From positions 6,057,988-6,121,987 of the forward strand of contig NZ_CP011272.1 in the NCBI RefSeq assembly GCF_001610875.1: a stretch of 64,000 bases of DNA. Reading direction: 5' to 3'. Under the pieces are notes generated by a model, which saw only the letters and a program-made list of their open reading frames with translations, ran no database searches and was not told the DNA's origin. This document shows positions 36,170 through 46,365 of this stretch, one piece after another (positions within the stretch are counted from its first letter, which is position 1; every line of letters starts with the position of its first letter). The DNA comes from Pirellula sp. SH-Sr6A (GTDB lineage Bacteria; Planctomycetota; Planctomycetia; Pirellulales; Pirellulaceae). The position numbers and the translations under genes are program-made.

Positions 36170-38650
36170 TTAAGGCCCGAAGACGTTTTCACGCTCCAGG
36201 GGTAGTTGAAAGCCGTCCGAAATCCTGGTCATGTAGAGTCCTCGACAAAGCCACCAGAAGATTCCCATGGCTTTCTTGTCGCCCCAGTCAGAGCGAAGCG
36301 TTTGGTAGTCTTGCTGGCTGATTAGCCATGGGGTAGTACTCAGTTTTCTCGCGAACGCATACGCTCGCTGCTCTTCTGGAGGGAATGCAGACCAATCGCT
36401 TTCGGCGAGTAGTTTCGTTCGGTTCGCTGTTGCCTCTTTCGACAAGCCGGCCACCTCGAGCAACATCTCGCAGTGCCCCATGCAATAGCTACATTCCACA
36501 GCCCGCGTCTGCACCCAGAACAAACTCTCTTCCAAAATCCGTGGCGATGGACACTCCGACCAATGCGTTCGCGTGCTTATGGTCCATGGAATTGCGAGCT
36601 CAGGAACGTACCCATAATTGATAAGACTCCAGCGAATCGCTGTAGGTTTTGATGACATCGGTGCCGGTAACTTGTCCTGAACCTGGTCCCATGCGGGAAT
36701 GGGAAGCCTCGCTTTTCGGTCACGCTGAACCTCAAGTCCTTTTTGCAACTGACCAAATGTGATGCCGTTCCAATCCTTACCTGGAGGCGATATAGCAACT
36801 CCATCTGCTATGTATTGATCCTGCCCATTATCGGGTGGAAGCAATGGGGCAATCTGCAGTGCTCCATCCACAAATCGAACATCGCAGGGAGGCAATGGAC
36901 CGTTTTCCTCTATCGAGAGATTTAGTCCCAGAATGATTCGATCCTGAAAGTTTCCATAGGCGGCCAGAAGAACCATGGCAGCAACCGCGCGATCGCCGTA
37001 GTGCTCCTTCAACCGATCGAAGAGGTCGTCGTCGATCTTGGACGCTTCGGTAGAAAGTTGCTTCACAAACTGCATGGCTTCTTGCTCGGGCTTGGAGCCG
37101 GCAGGGAATCCTTGCATGAAAGCTCCAATGTCCTCTTGTTTGCCACCACTTCGTCGCAGGTCGGCTAAGGCATACGCCATTGAATAGTCGCAGTGATTTG
37201 CCTGTGCAATGCACCATCGGAGTTTGGCTCTCAACTTCGGGTCGAGCGGACTTCGCAACCGGTGGGCGGCGTCAAGCTCCAACATAGCAGCTGTAGTTCT
37301 CGGAAGTTCCGCTGCGACGGCCCGCGCCCATATCGGCAAAGCCCCCTTCACTCCCGCCTTTAACTCGGGTAAGCGTTCCCAAGTTTGTTGATCACTGAGC
37401 AAAGGAACAAAAGGCTGTTGCTTGGCTTCATTGTCCAAAACAGACATCATGATTGCTTGCTCGACTTCTCCGGGTCGGAAACCAAACGGTCCGCGAGAAG
37501 ATCTGTACAAAACTCTTCCATTGCGGTCTAAGACGTAAACGCGACCAGGCATCGCGCTGTATTGGTTCCCAACGGTATCGTCGATAGAGTCGACCAAAAG
37601 TGGCATGCGATAGTTGAGTTTGGTTGCACAAGTTTGCGCAACGGCAATTCGTTCCTCAAAGGTCTTGGGTTGAGGAAGCCTAACACCCATTCGAGAGTTC
37701 GACTCCATAATCCATCCATCTTCGGGATGGGCTTCGCGAACGTAGATTCCAAAGCAATGAATCCGTCCCTTCAAGGAATGGCACACGTCATCCAGCTCGC
37801 GGTAGAACCGACGGAACGGACCGCAGGTGTAGTTTCCAAAAATCAATACGATCGGCTTATCATGATAGTGTTTAGATAGCCGAATGGTCTCCTTACCATC
37901 CTGAGTTTTCAACTCAAAGTCCGGTGCGACCTCATTCAGAGATGGACCTTCGAAAAACGATCCTAGCTCGCTCTTGAAGAATCCCTCGAGCAATCTCCTT
38001 CGAGTCGGCTCGTCGCCTGGCAAATAGGGAGGTCGCCCCTTACCAATAGGTATAGCTCGCCTAAATGAATCGATACTGAGATGGGTTTCGTCTTTCCTCG
38101 CGCTATCAAAGAACGCCATCCATTCGTCTCGATTGACCTGCGAGTCGCCTGATTGATCTATGAATCGAAAGAATTGATTAGCTACCCCCATTTCGCGCAT
38201 GTACATACTGTCTGGGGACCAATCGAAGTCTCCTGACTCGAGCTTTCCATCTCCGTTCCTATCGATGCGATCAAACAAGAATGGATCTCCAACGAAACCC
38301 TTCTTTTCCAAAGCCATGGATTCGTCAATCCTGAATCGACCCGCTAACCAACTCCAAGAGTGCAGCAATTGAGGGTCTTTGAACCAACCGTTTCCGATTC
38401 CCATCGCATCGTCGCGCAGAATTCCGAGCAACATTGCCAACGCTTCAGTCGGTTTACCCTCGATCGATTTTTCAATGCGATCCGCAAGTCTCTTGCACGC
38501 TTCGTCGTCGTCAGAAACGGACAAACATTCTCGCTCTAGCGACGAGAAGTCCTGATTGAACCACGGTTTTGACGGTACCTGTCCTAAACTCGCCTGCATG
38601 GCCCCTACAAAAAAGAACACGGCTACCAAAACAAATCGAAGGTATTTCAT
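36170..38650 (-). CDS. Secreted EF-hand, deiodinase-like redoxin and AhpD-like fusion protein
   Basis: 826 residues with a signal peptide. Two EF-hand loops occur at about 131-142 (RNGDGKLESGDF) and 166-177 (QSGDSQVNRDEW). Residues 240-410 are a thioredoxin-like domain closest in pattern to iodothyronine deiodinases: FGNYTCGPFR (Cys276 where vertebrate enzymes have selenocysteine) and IYVREAHPEDGW. The last half holds two carboxymuconolactone-decarboxylase/AhpD-like repeats: the first degenerate (NHCDYSMAYALADL), the second with an intact CSYCMGH near residue 724. It may reduce peroxides or halogenated compounds using calcium-dependent folding; this is inference. The next upstream gene encodes related repeats. 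Confidence 0.75.
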   Translation of the reverse strand: MKYLRFVLVAVFFFVGAMQASLGQVPSKPWFNQDFSSLERECLSVSDDDEACKRLADRIEKSIEGKPTEALAMLLGILRDDAMGIGNGWFKDPQLLHSWSWLAGRFRIDESMALEKKGFVGDPFLFDRIDRNGDGKLESGDFDWSPDSMYMREMGVANQFFRFIDQSGDSQVNRDEWMAFFDSARKDETHLSIDSFRRAIPIGKGRPPYLPGDEPTRRRLLEGFFKSELGSFFEGPSLNEVAPDFELKTQDGKETIRLSKHYHDKPIVLIFGNYTCGPFRRFYRELDDVCHSLKGRIHCFGIYVREAHPEDGWIMESNSRMGVRLPQPKTFEERIAVAQTCATKLNYRMPLLVDSIDDTVGNQYSAMPGRVYVLDRNGRVLYRSSRGPFGFRPGEVEQAIMMSVLDNEAKQQPFVPLLSDQQTWERLPELKAGVKGALPIWARAVAAELPRTTAAMLELDAAHRLRSPLDPKLRAKLRWCIAQANHCDYSMAYALADLRRSGGKQEDIGAFMQGFPAGSKPEQEAMQFVKQLSTEASKIDDDLFDRLKEHYGDRAVAAMVLLAAYGNFQDRIILGLNLSIEENGPLPPCDVRFVDGALQIAPLLPPDNGQDQYIADGVAISPPGKDWNGITFGQLQKGLEVQRDRKARLPIPAWDQVQDKLPAPMSSKPTAIRWSLINYGYVPELAIPWTISTRTHWSECPSPRILEESLFWVQTRAVECSYCMGHCEMLLEVAGLSKEATANRTKLLAESDWSAFPPEEQRAYAFARKLSTTPWLISQQDYQTLRSDWGDKKAMGIFWWLCRGLYMTRISDGFQLPLERENVFGP

Positions 38651-39111
38651 AGTATTCGCCTGATGTTACTGTCTTTTCATGAAGCGTTTACCGTCACGGT
38701 GATCCGTAAGTGCTTCGCTTGGTAGTAAACAGAATAAACCTAGAATCGATGCCATCTCACGATCGCTGACGGCTCGTTTCATCGCCCCAAACTCGATCAT
38801 CTCGGGTGATGAACCGAAAACGCGAGGGAGCTTCGGAGGTTGCCTAGAACCTCGTTAATTCAAAACGACTTGGACGCGTCGATTTGAGTGCTGAGCCACG
38901 CCATCACCCACCACTTGGTCGGCCACCAATCCTCTCTATTGTGTCCCACCGATGTCTTGAGCGATGATTCCGCTAGGTGTTTTGGATAAGTTCCTAATCG
39001 ACTTCAACTCGTTGCAAAAACTCCATCTCGGATGGAGCCGTTCGATGGCTTATTCCTCATCTCCCAGCGTCGCAGCAGGATGACTCACCCTGCTGCGAAG
39101 TCCCACCCCTA
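38651..39111. other. Intergenic, no gene seen
   Basis: About 460 bases between the two AhpD-repeat genes. No motif or clear terminator was seen. The gap suggests that the two genes are transcribed separately. Confidence 0.5.
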
Positions 39112-42003
39112 TCAGCGATCGAGAGCTTCCAGCGGTAACTGTGTCGCTTCTGTCAGACGATTGAAGAACGCTGCTTGCGTGGTCACATAAACCGCCTCAG
39201 CAACCCGTTTGTCGTCCATGATCGATTGCATGGCATAAAAATCCTCATCGCTGATCAAGGCAGGATTGGCGGCAATCGTTCTTGCGAATCGAACGAGAAT
39301 CTTATCTTGCTGTTGCTGTTTGGTAGGAGTTTTGGATTCGGACTTTGACTCTGCGCCTAGCGAGTCCAACGCGCGTATATCCGAATCGGACCACCTAAGC
39401 TTTTTCAATCCATGGACTGCATGGCCCAGCGCGTACCATGCTCGATCGTCTCGCGCCGAAACGTAAGCGATGATCGCCTTGGAACGAGGATCCAATGTCC
39501 CGGAAGTTTCAATTTTATACAGTGCAACAGCGCGTTCTGCGCCGGACTTCGGAAGAGTCGACAGGAGCCTAGTCCAGTGTTGGCTACTCCATTCTGGTGG
39601 CATGTCATTCGATGCGAGCCATGACCTAGTCGTTTCCTCATCCGATATCGAAACCAATGGTGTTCGTGCCGCGGTTGACGCAAGCTGTTTCTGTACTTCT
39701 TCCCAGCTCTCCCATTCGGGACGCGTTCGTTTGTGTGCGGGTACAAGACCTGTCCCTAAACCTCGCGCCGTTGGCGCAACGCGGCTGAGACTCTTTGCAA
39801 ACTTCTCACTTGTGGGGCGTGTGAACTCGAAAAGAACATCTTGCTGAATTCGCATCGGACCGGTCCAACGATTGGTGGCATTGAAACCAGCGATCGTCAC
39901 GATTAGCTCAACCACCTGTTTCTCGTTGAAATGCTTCTTCAATGCTGCTACGTCGTCTGCCGTAAACTCATGTGGATAGAAAGACAGCTTACTAGCAAAC
40001 TCGAACGCAGCCTTCTGTTGGGGTTCAAAGTAATTCCAGTCGGCGTCGAGAGCTGCGAGCGTATCGTCCGAAACGCCTCGATTTGCCAATCCGGATTCTT
40101 GATGCCCTAAACAATAGGTGCAATTATTGCCCCGAGAGACAATCCAGAAAATCATGGTTCGAAAACTGGGATCAAGTCCTGATTCCGATACACGGGGTTG
40201 GTTGTTTGAAGCTCGCTGGATGTCGGCATCGAGGGAAAACCCATACTCGCTCAGATAATATGCCCGTGTCCTGGCGTTATTGGCCAACCCTAGGCGTCGA
40301 GGTGCCTCGCCCGTTTCTTTGGCCTTTGACTTTTGCGCTGCGATCAATTGAATCTCAGCTTCGGTTAGGGGTGGAGCGGGGAGTCGCGGCTTAGCCATCT
40401 TCGATTCATCGAGAACGCGTTTCACGTCGTCTCGTGTGACAGGGACGGGATCGATCTTGTAGCTCGATGCGGCAGGCTCGCTCGGTAGTCCCGCCGCTTC
40501 GGTAATCCGGTTGAACGCCGTCCGGGTGGTGGTATAGTTGATCGCTTGAACCGTATCCCGCGGCCCCGCTAAATCTACGGCTCGCTTTACCTCAGCGGCG
40601 GATAGAACCACGGGTGCATCTCCTAGCTTCTTGACCATATCGAACAGGGCCTGTTCGCGGGGCGTGAACGACTTCCAATCTCCATCGAGTGCAAAAATCT
40701 GTTCCTCGGATTGGTTCAGCTTGGTCAAATCGGCATAGGCCAAACTGAGGGCATACCATGCTCGATCCTGACGCGCAAGGATCCACGAAATCTGCGCCTT
40801 CAATAAACGACTTAGATCCCCATTCTCTTCCGCTGTTAACGTGGTAGCCACTCGACTCCCCCCAGAGACTGGGAACCGTGCCAGAAGCCGAATCCAATTG
40901 GGAACGGCTCCGGAATACGCTGCCGAGAGAGGAATCCGCTCGCGTGTGACATCTTCAGCGATCAAGGGAATTCTCGAAGTGCGATTCGCACACTCCAGCA
41001 GCTTTTTCTTCACATAGTCTATTGGCTCTAAGCGTGGCCGATTGCTAAACGTAGCCGTCGCAATCGATTCAGGTTCTGGGTTGTTTACCAATACGATCTT
41101 GCTCAGCTGCTTAGCAAACTCAGGAGAGGTTGGCGTCTCGTACGTTCCCGAAGGTCGGCTGGCATCAACTGTTTCCGATCCCTGTCGACCACCAAATCCC
41201 ATGCTGAGCCCACCTCCATTCGCATTTTGAGGGACTGCCACAGCCTCTTTCCATCGATTGATCGAGTTATTGCCCGCCATCGAGAGGATCATCTCTAGAA
41301 TTTGATCATCGCTGAAATACTTCCGTACATTCTGAATGTCCGCGTCGCTGAGCAAGTGCGGCTCAAGAGTAAACCGACGACCAAAAGCAAAAGCGGCCTG
41401 CGAACTCGGTTCGAATCTGTCCCATTGGCTGTCTAGCATCGCGATCTGGTCTTCGGTCCGACCAAGGCCCAGGAGCTTGCTCTCTTGGTGACCAATACAG
41501 TACTGGCAATTGTTGACGCGCGACACAATCCAAAACAACTCGACCTTCAAGGCTGCGTCGAGCGTGTAGAGAGGATCTTGTTGCCGTCCACCCAATGCCC
41601 CACCGCCCCCCGAGGAGTTAACTGGATTCGTTGTTGGGTTAGAAGTTCGACCGTCGGGAATTCCCTCACGGGTAGACGCGGTGTCACGGGATCCTCGGTC
41701 CCCTCGACTGCCAGGGCGTGGGTTTCGCGATGACTCGATTCCGTTCAAGTAGTGATATCGAAGTCGGCTTTCGTAACTATCGCTTCGTTCACCAAGTTTT
41801 TCTCGATCCTCGTCGGTTAATTCCGGCAGAGGAATCCGCGGTGTTCGCCTTTTGACGTCCTCAAGCAAACGCTTCATCTCGGGACGCGTTAAGGGAGTGG
41901 GCCGAATGCCTTCGAGCCCGTCTTCTGAATGAACGAACGACGAAGAACTGAACGCGATCGTTAGCGAGAACGCCAATAAATTACGAAAGAAAGTACGATG
42001 CAT
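39112..42003 (-). CDS. Secreted protein with four AhpD/carboxymuconolactone-decarboxylase-like repeats
   Basis: 963 residues with a signal peptide (ending near SFVHS, residue 26). It is two long halves of similar plan. Each half has one repeat with an intact CxxC...H site (NNCQYCIGHQES, Cys166/Cys169/His172; NNCTYCLGHQES near residue 650) and one repeat where the site is lost (DRAWYALSLAYADL; DRAWYALGHAVHGL). Helices such as ALDxDWxxFxPxxxAAFxFxxKL recur. AhpD-type sites perform thiol-disulfide chemistry. The alternation of active and inactive repeats suggests pseudo-dimers built into one chain. A Gly/Ser/Arg-rich insert occupies about 92-140. Confidence 0.75.
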   Translation of the reverse strand: MHRTFFRNLLAFSLTIAFSSSSFVHSEDGLEGIRPTPLTRPEMKRLLEDVKRRTPRIPLPELTDEDREKLGERSDSYESRLRYHYLNGIESSRNPRPGSRGDRGSRDTASTREGIPDGRTSNPTTNPVNSSGGGGALGGRQQDPLYTLDAALKVELFWIVSRVNNCQYCIGHQESKLLGLGRTEDQIAMLDSQWDRFEPSSQAAFAFGRRFTLEPHLLSDADIQNVRKYFSDDQILEMILSMAGNNSINRWKEAVAVPQNANGGGLSMGFGGRQGSETVDASRPSGTYETPTSPEFAKQLSKIVLVNNPEPESIATATFSNRPRLEPIDYVKKKLLECANRTSRIPLIAEDVTRERIPLSAAYSGAVPNWIRLLARFPVSGGSRVATTLTAEENGDLSRLLKAQISWILARQDRAWYALSLAYADLTKLNQSEEQIFALDGDWKSFTPREQALFDMVKKLGDAPVVLSAAEVKRAVDLAGPRDTVQAINYTTTRTAFNRITEAAGLPSEPAASSYKIDPVPVTRDDVKRVLDESKMAKPRLPAPPLTEAEIQLIAAQKSKAKETGEAPRRLGLANNARTRAYYLSEYGFSLDADIQRASNNQPRVSESGLDPSFRTMIFWIVSRGNNCTYCLGHQESGLANRGVSDDTLAALDADWNYFEPQQKAAFEFASKLSFYPHEFTADDVAALKKHFNEKQVVELIVTIAGFNATNRWTGPMRIQQDVLFEFTRPTSEKFAKSLSRVAPTARGLGTGLVPAHKRTRPEWESWEEVQKQLASTAARTPLVSISDEETTRSWLASNDMPPEWSSQHWTRLLSTLPKSGAERAVALYKIETSGTLDPRSKAIIAYVSARDDRAWYALGHAVHGLKKLRWSDSDIRALDSLGAESKSESKTPTKQQQQDKILVRFARTIAANPALISDEDFYAMQSIMDDKRVAEAVYVTTQAAFFNRLTEATQLPLEALDR

Positions 42004-42217
42004 AATAGCAACCTTAAATGATTTGATGGAGATACGCCAATCGATCCAAACGGCGCCGTGCAGTGAAGCCGGGATTCGATTGAGTCATATTGAATTGTTG
42101 TCTTCAACAATTTTGGAATCGGCGCAGGAAAGGCCTATTGCCCGTCATGAAAAAGACAGGCAGTATGCCTTTCCCCAAGAATTTAAATATGCAAACGAAC
42201 AGCGAAAGACGACGGCG

Positions 42218-42595
42218 TCATCCTTCCTCGCGAAAGAAAGTGATCACAGGGGCCGTCGTGGTAAGGTAGCCAAACTGACGCTCAGCAGTCTTCCCATCCG
42301 CAGTTGTAGTCTTCAATCGAATCAGAAATCGAATACTCGGACCAAAGTCCTCTCCTTCGCCTGCGAATTCGTAGGAGGTCAGTTTTGCACCTTTTTTCCA
42401 AAGGTCTTCACGTACCAAAATGGCAGGCTGTTCTTTCGCGAGGTCGTCCATGGAACCACCGGATTTCCAATGTTCCATAACACGCTTCGCAATCTGCAAC
42501 GCCTGCTCCTTGTCGGCAAGCGGTGCTTTGGGAGCACCGCATCCAACCCATAGCATGGTCATTGCGCAAAAACCAACAAAACTTCGACGCTGCAT
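42218..42595 (-). CDS. Small predicted lipoprotein coupled to DUF1559 gene
   Basis: 125 residues with the signal MQRRSFVGFCAMTMLWVGC (lipobox WVGC, weak) and a small alpha/beta body (ALQIAKRVMEHWKSGGSMDDL). The start codon overlaps the stop of the DUF1559 gene (TAATG), so the two are translated together. Such lipoproteins after DUF1559 genes are frequent in planctomycetes; their role is unknown. Confidence 0.75.
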   Translation of the reverse strand: MQRRSFVGFCAMTMLWVGCGAPKAPLADKEQALQIAKRVMEHWKSGGSMDDLAKEQPAILVREDLWKKGAKLTSYEFAGEGEDFGPSIRFLIRLKTTTADGKTAERQFGYLTTTAPVITFFREEG

Positions 42596-43578
42596 TATTG
42601 GTCAATCCCACTCAAGGTTGTTTCGCCGCCGTCTCGCGTGCCGAATGCTCGCCAGGCTACCAGATCGATCGTGTTGGGAATGAACTGTACGGATCCATCG
42701 CAACGAGTGACATTGACTCCTCCTGTATGCAAGCTCTTCGCGGTTGTATATACACGCCCCGGTGGGTACATGCAGGACCGTCGACCAGGAACATCTACGT
42801 GATAATAACTTCCTTGAGTATGTCCACTTTGGAGCCATGGCCCTCCAACATTGCTGTTACCTTGCTTAGTGAGGTCTGTAACTGTAATGGCATAGCACAT
42901 CTGGATGGCTTCGTCAGGAGTGGCTGGATAGGTTCCCGGTTGGAACGTATCGGTCCAGGTTGAGATGGCATTGCTGAAGTCTCCGATTGGATGCTCACTG
43001 AATGCGGCCGTGTTGGAAAGACCGTCTGTGATGGAACCGATCTTAATATTCAGAGATGGGACCAGCGGCCCGTTTGGGGCGGGAAATCCATAGTTTGAAT
43101 TTCCAACGACTGTGGAGGGTTGTCCGTTGAGAATCCCCGATCCTTGATTGCTTCGGTAATTCGTAACTCCCCACCCTGCTACCGGGCTCTGCCCAGTTGG
43201 GTCACTCGGACATCGCAACGTGGGGATTTGAACGGCCCGCGCTGCGGTGTTGTTTGCATGCGTTGCCGAAACATTAAAATCAATGAGATTGTAGACAGAC
43301 ACTTGCTCCATATAGGGTAGGAGTGCACCAAAGACCGATTGGCTGGCAGGTCCTGCCGTCCGACCTTGGGGGAGAAGCTTGGTGGCAGACTCATAATTCA
43401 GCATGGCGAGCCCCAGCTGCTTCAAATTGTTGCTGCATTGCATACGTCGAGCAGCTTCTCGAGCCGCTTGAACGGCAGGCAATAGCAAACCGACCAAGAT
43501 TCCGATAATGGCGATGACTACGAGTAGCTCAACAAGCGTGAAGCCGATTCTTCGATTTTTGCGAAATGATAATGACAC
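42595..43578 (-). CDS. DUF1559 pseudopilin-like protein
   Basis: About 327 residues. A prepilin-type N-terminus (RIGFTLVELLVVIAIIGIL) is followed by LLPAVQAAREAARRMQCSNN, the hallmark of DUF1559, and ends in the VTRCDGSVQFIPN block. These proteins are massively expanded in planctomycetes and probably assemble on the cell surface after prepilin-peptidase cleavage. GTG at 43578 is the likely start; a TTG at 43662 would add 28 unlikely residues. Confidence 0.9.
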   Translation of the reverse strand: MSLSFRKNRRIGFTLVELLVVIAIIGILVGLLLPAVQAAREAARRMQCSNNLKQLGLAMLNYESATKLLPQGRTAGPASQSVFGALLPYMEQVSVYNLIDFNVSATHANNTAARAVQIPTLRCPSDPTGQSPVAGWGVTNYRSNQGSGILNGQPSTVVGNSNYGFPAPNGPLVPSLNIKIGSITDGLSNTAAFSEHPIGDFSNAISTWTDTFQPGTYPATPDEAIQMCYAITVTDLTKQGNSNVGGPWLQSGHTQGSYYHVDVPGRRSCMYPPGRVYTTAKSLHTGGVNVTRCDGSVQFIPNTIDLVAWRAFGTRDGGETTLSGIDQ

Positions 43579-43801
43579 AAAGATATTCCCGGAAAAGATG
43601 AACTTGAATAGTTTTGAGGATCGAGAATTGCAAACAAAAGTGTTCGAAGTCCCAAAATGCAAGACGGTCGAGTAAGACCGCAGTACGACGGTTGCATGCT
43701 CAAACTGCAGGAGCGAATCACAGACCTAGCATCCCAACGTGTGCATGACACCAAAGGAAAACCAAGGGTCGTCGCTAGCAGGTGGCGAACGAAAAACCGA
43801 A

Positions 43802-44212
43802 CTATTCAACAACAATCGGGGGTCGCAAGAGGGGCGACCTAGAAATAGAAACCAAGGCTGATTGCGATGCGAAGAGCCAATGGGATTTAAAGCAATCCAC
43901 GACCACTGGCTCCACCATACCTGACCCGAGTACCTTGCGAACTTGAACGCTCGGCGACACGGGATCAGAAGGAACGACGGGGACGCGCCCTCCACACGTT
44001 CCGGTTCGACACTCGCCACTTGGAATTTGACTTCCTTCGTGATCGCTCGGCCACTCCATCCCAGCTAACTTTTCCATGGAAAGACTGTGCTGGAGATAAT
44101 CACCGCAGCTAGCGCTAACTCGCTGGCCACAAAAAACGCCCATACAGGTTGTCACCAATAAGGCGAGCAACAGCTGGCGAAACGTGGAAGTGAGCGGTGG
44201 AGAGAACGTCAT
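43802..44212 (-). CDS. Secreted small protein with CGDYL motif
   Basis: 136 residues from ATG 44212, with a signal peptide (RQLLLALLVTTCMGVFC) followed by SASCGDYLQHS and later a Cys-rich CRTGTCGG. This SCGDY...C..G.C pattern recurs in short planctomycete secreted proteins of unknown function. No partner gene is adjacent. Confidence 0.6.
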   Translation of the reverse strand: MTFSPPLTSTFRQLLLALLVTTCMGVFCGQRVSASCGDYLQHSLSMEKLAGMEWPSDHEGSQIPSGECRTGTCGGRVPVVPSDPVSPSVQVRKVLGSGMVEPVVVDCFKSHWLFASQSALVSISRSPLLRPPIVVE

Positions 44213-44931
44213 AAAGTACCCGGGAGGATGCGAACAACCGTTCAGTATGTGCGTCTGGTGAAGACAAAGCAAGTATTCGAAGAAAGATTCCTTCCAGGTT
44301 GTTTCGCTCCGAATCCCCCCTTATGCGGCGATAGCGTCGCTTCCCACGACATTGCCTCTACCTCCAATTGCCGTGAGGTTCGATGGAGCATCACACGGAC
44401 GCGGACGAGAACTGGACTACCAATGCGCTGCGGACAGCATCCGAAACCTTAATCAAAGAACTCCAACTCGCCGCTGATCGCTCGGCGGTAGATCGCTGGG
44501 CAGAAGGGGGGCCTGACCGGGCAACTTGTGGTCACGGCAGTGAGGCTTTGGTTAGCAGGTCAACATAAGTTTTACCGCGCTGAACCTGTCATGGTTGCGG
44601 TTATTACCGCACTTCCTACCGCATCGCTCTGGTATTTATGCTGTAAAAAGCGTCTGCGAACGGCGCGGGCTTTAGCCGACAATGAAGAAGAAATGAACGT
44701 CGTAGTCCACAAAATCCAAAAGCGATCACCAACCGGGGAGAAGCCTTTCTATGGTACGCATCCGATTGAAATCTTCTGAGGCAGGCGAGTCGAACGTATG
44801 ATCACGCCGATTCCATTTTGGTATATCGGTTGTCGTAATGCGACAATTGGCTTGGACCAATGCAAATCGCGTCCAGGAAAAGCGTTATCAAACACAGCCC
44901 AGATTGCTATCCGATCCCCGGCAGAGGAACT
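44213..44931. other. No clear gene
   Basis: Plus-strand frames near 44383-44568 and 44528-44779 overlap each other and carry no recognised domain. They may be pieces of a frameshifted gene but cannot be assigned. Confidence 0.4.
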
Positions 44932-45822
44932 ATGATTCGTTCGACAATCACGATTTGGCTCTCGTCCGCACTACTCGTAGGCGCGGGTTGTGGGAGCAAC
45001 GATAATCCTAACTACTCTCCGAGTGAGTCCAAAATCGATCTCGTACATATCAATGACAAGACACAGGTCGATCCGCCAAATGAGTTCGGCTTTAGCAAGA
45101 TCTCCATTCGCAACGGCGAGAACTATCAGGAAGGGGTCCTCGATGCCCAACGACAGGAAGTGATCGTTCCTTCCACCAAGCTCCTCGTTCACGACATTAC
45201 CGATAGCATGGCGTTGATTGGACTGGAAAACAAATTCCTGTTCGTACCCCTTGAGGATGGTCCTTACTCATACAAGGAGCTCTCTGAGGTCGATGGATTT
45301 CAGTATGCGACCCCTTACCGCTGCGGTGTGGCGATGGTGGTCCTCCAGGACCTGTGGTTCTATATCAAAGAAGATGGGACGCGGGTTTCAGAAGAGTCAT
45401 TCGATTGGGCTGAACCTTTCCATCTGGATCGAGCCCTGGTCAAGAACGGTGAGCGATTCCAAATCATCAAACCGGACGGGACGGTAGTCAAAGTTCTCGA
45501 GTACGATCAAGCGTCTGTTCAAAGTCCATGGTGCTGGCAAGTGACCAGCAGGGTAGATGGAAAGTGGAAGAGCGGCTTTGTAGACCTCGATGGGAATCGG
45601 ATTACCGATCTAATATTCGACAATGTTGGCTACTACGACCCAGAGGTCCAAAGAATTCGAGTCTATAAAGACGAACGTTTCGGATTTGTGGATGAACGCG
45701 CCAATCTTGTCATCCCTGTTCATTACGAATACGCTAATCCTTTCGACCGCGGTACCTCAAGAGTTACGGTTGAAGGACGAACTTTCTTGATCGACCCGAA
45801 TGGCAATGTCGTGCCCGATTGA
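44932..45822 (+). CDS. WG-repeat lipoprotein
   Basis: 296 residues from ATG 44932. The signal ends in the lipobox VGAGC. The body is a series of about 25-30-residue beta repeats of WG/KWG type (KWKSGFVDLDGNRI, ERFGFVDERANLVIPVHYE). WG repeats probably form a beta-structured binding scaffold at the cell surface. No neighbour suggests a partner. Confidence 0.8.
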   Translation: MIRSTITIWLSSALLVGAGCGSNDNPNYSPSESKIDLVHINDKTQVDPPNEFGFSKISIRNGENYQEGVLDAQRQEVIVPSTKLLVHDITDSMALIGLENKFLFVPLEDGPYSYKELSEVDGFQYATPYRCGVAMVVLQDLWFYIKEDGTRVSEESFDWAEPFHLDRALVKNGERFQIIKPDGTVVKVLEYDQASVQSPWCWQVTSRVDGKWKSGFVDLDGNRITDLIFDNVGYYDPEVQRIRVYKDERFGFVDERANLVIPVHYEYANPFDRGTSRVTVEGRTFLIDPNGNVVPD

Positions 45823-46365
45823 TAAAGCAAAAATGCCAAGCTGGAGAGACAGGATGTTGCGGCAGCATTGTGATTGCCATCTGAATGGTACTCCCGGGGG
45901 GATTCACAAGTCAGATCGCGTCCAGATCCATCGAACTGCTCGGTGCTGAAAGTAGGCTACAAGGCAAAAATCGCCCCCTGATGGCGAAACCCGTCCATAA
46001 AGCTCACTAAAGACTGACATCAGCAAATTGCCTGCTTAAGACAATATCGCGGTTGCGAGGAAAGCCCCTTGTTTGACCTCTTCGATCTAGGAAGAACGGA
46101 TACTTGCAGGGAGGCTTCCTGTCTGCAGGATGGAGCGGTAAAAGATGACTCGGTTTGTTGATGGTTAGACTCGTGCGACGTTCGAAACTGGCCTTCGAAG
46201 TCGGCACGAATCGCGAGTCACGCGGTCGAGAGAACGAACACACTATGTTTTTTGAACCGAAAGATCCTATTCTTGTCGATCGGCTCGCCTTACAACCGAC
46301 AATGAATACAGCCGGCCGCCAAGGCGGATTGTGACATTCGATTTTAAGAAGGAAGTACCCCAGCC
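45823..46365. other. Intergenic, no gene seen
   Basis: 540 bases without a supported gene. No terminator with a T-run was seen after the WG-repeat gene. Confidence 0.5.

Noticed and set aside
44383-44779. Overlapping plus-strand frames upstream of the WG-repeat gene
   Set aside because: No recognisable family; they might be a frameshifted gene but the evidence is too weak to call.
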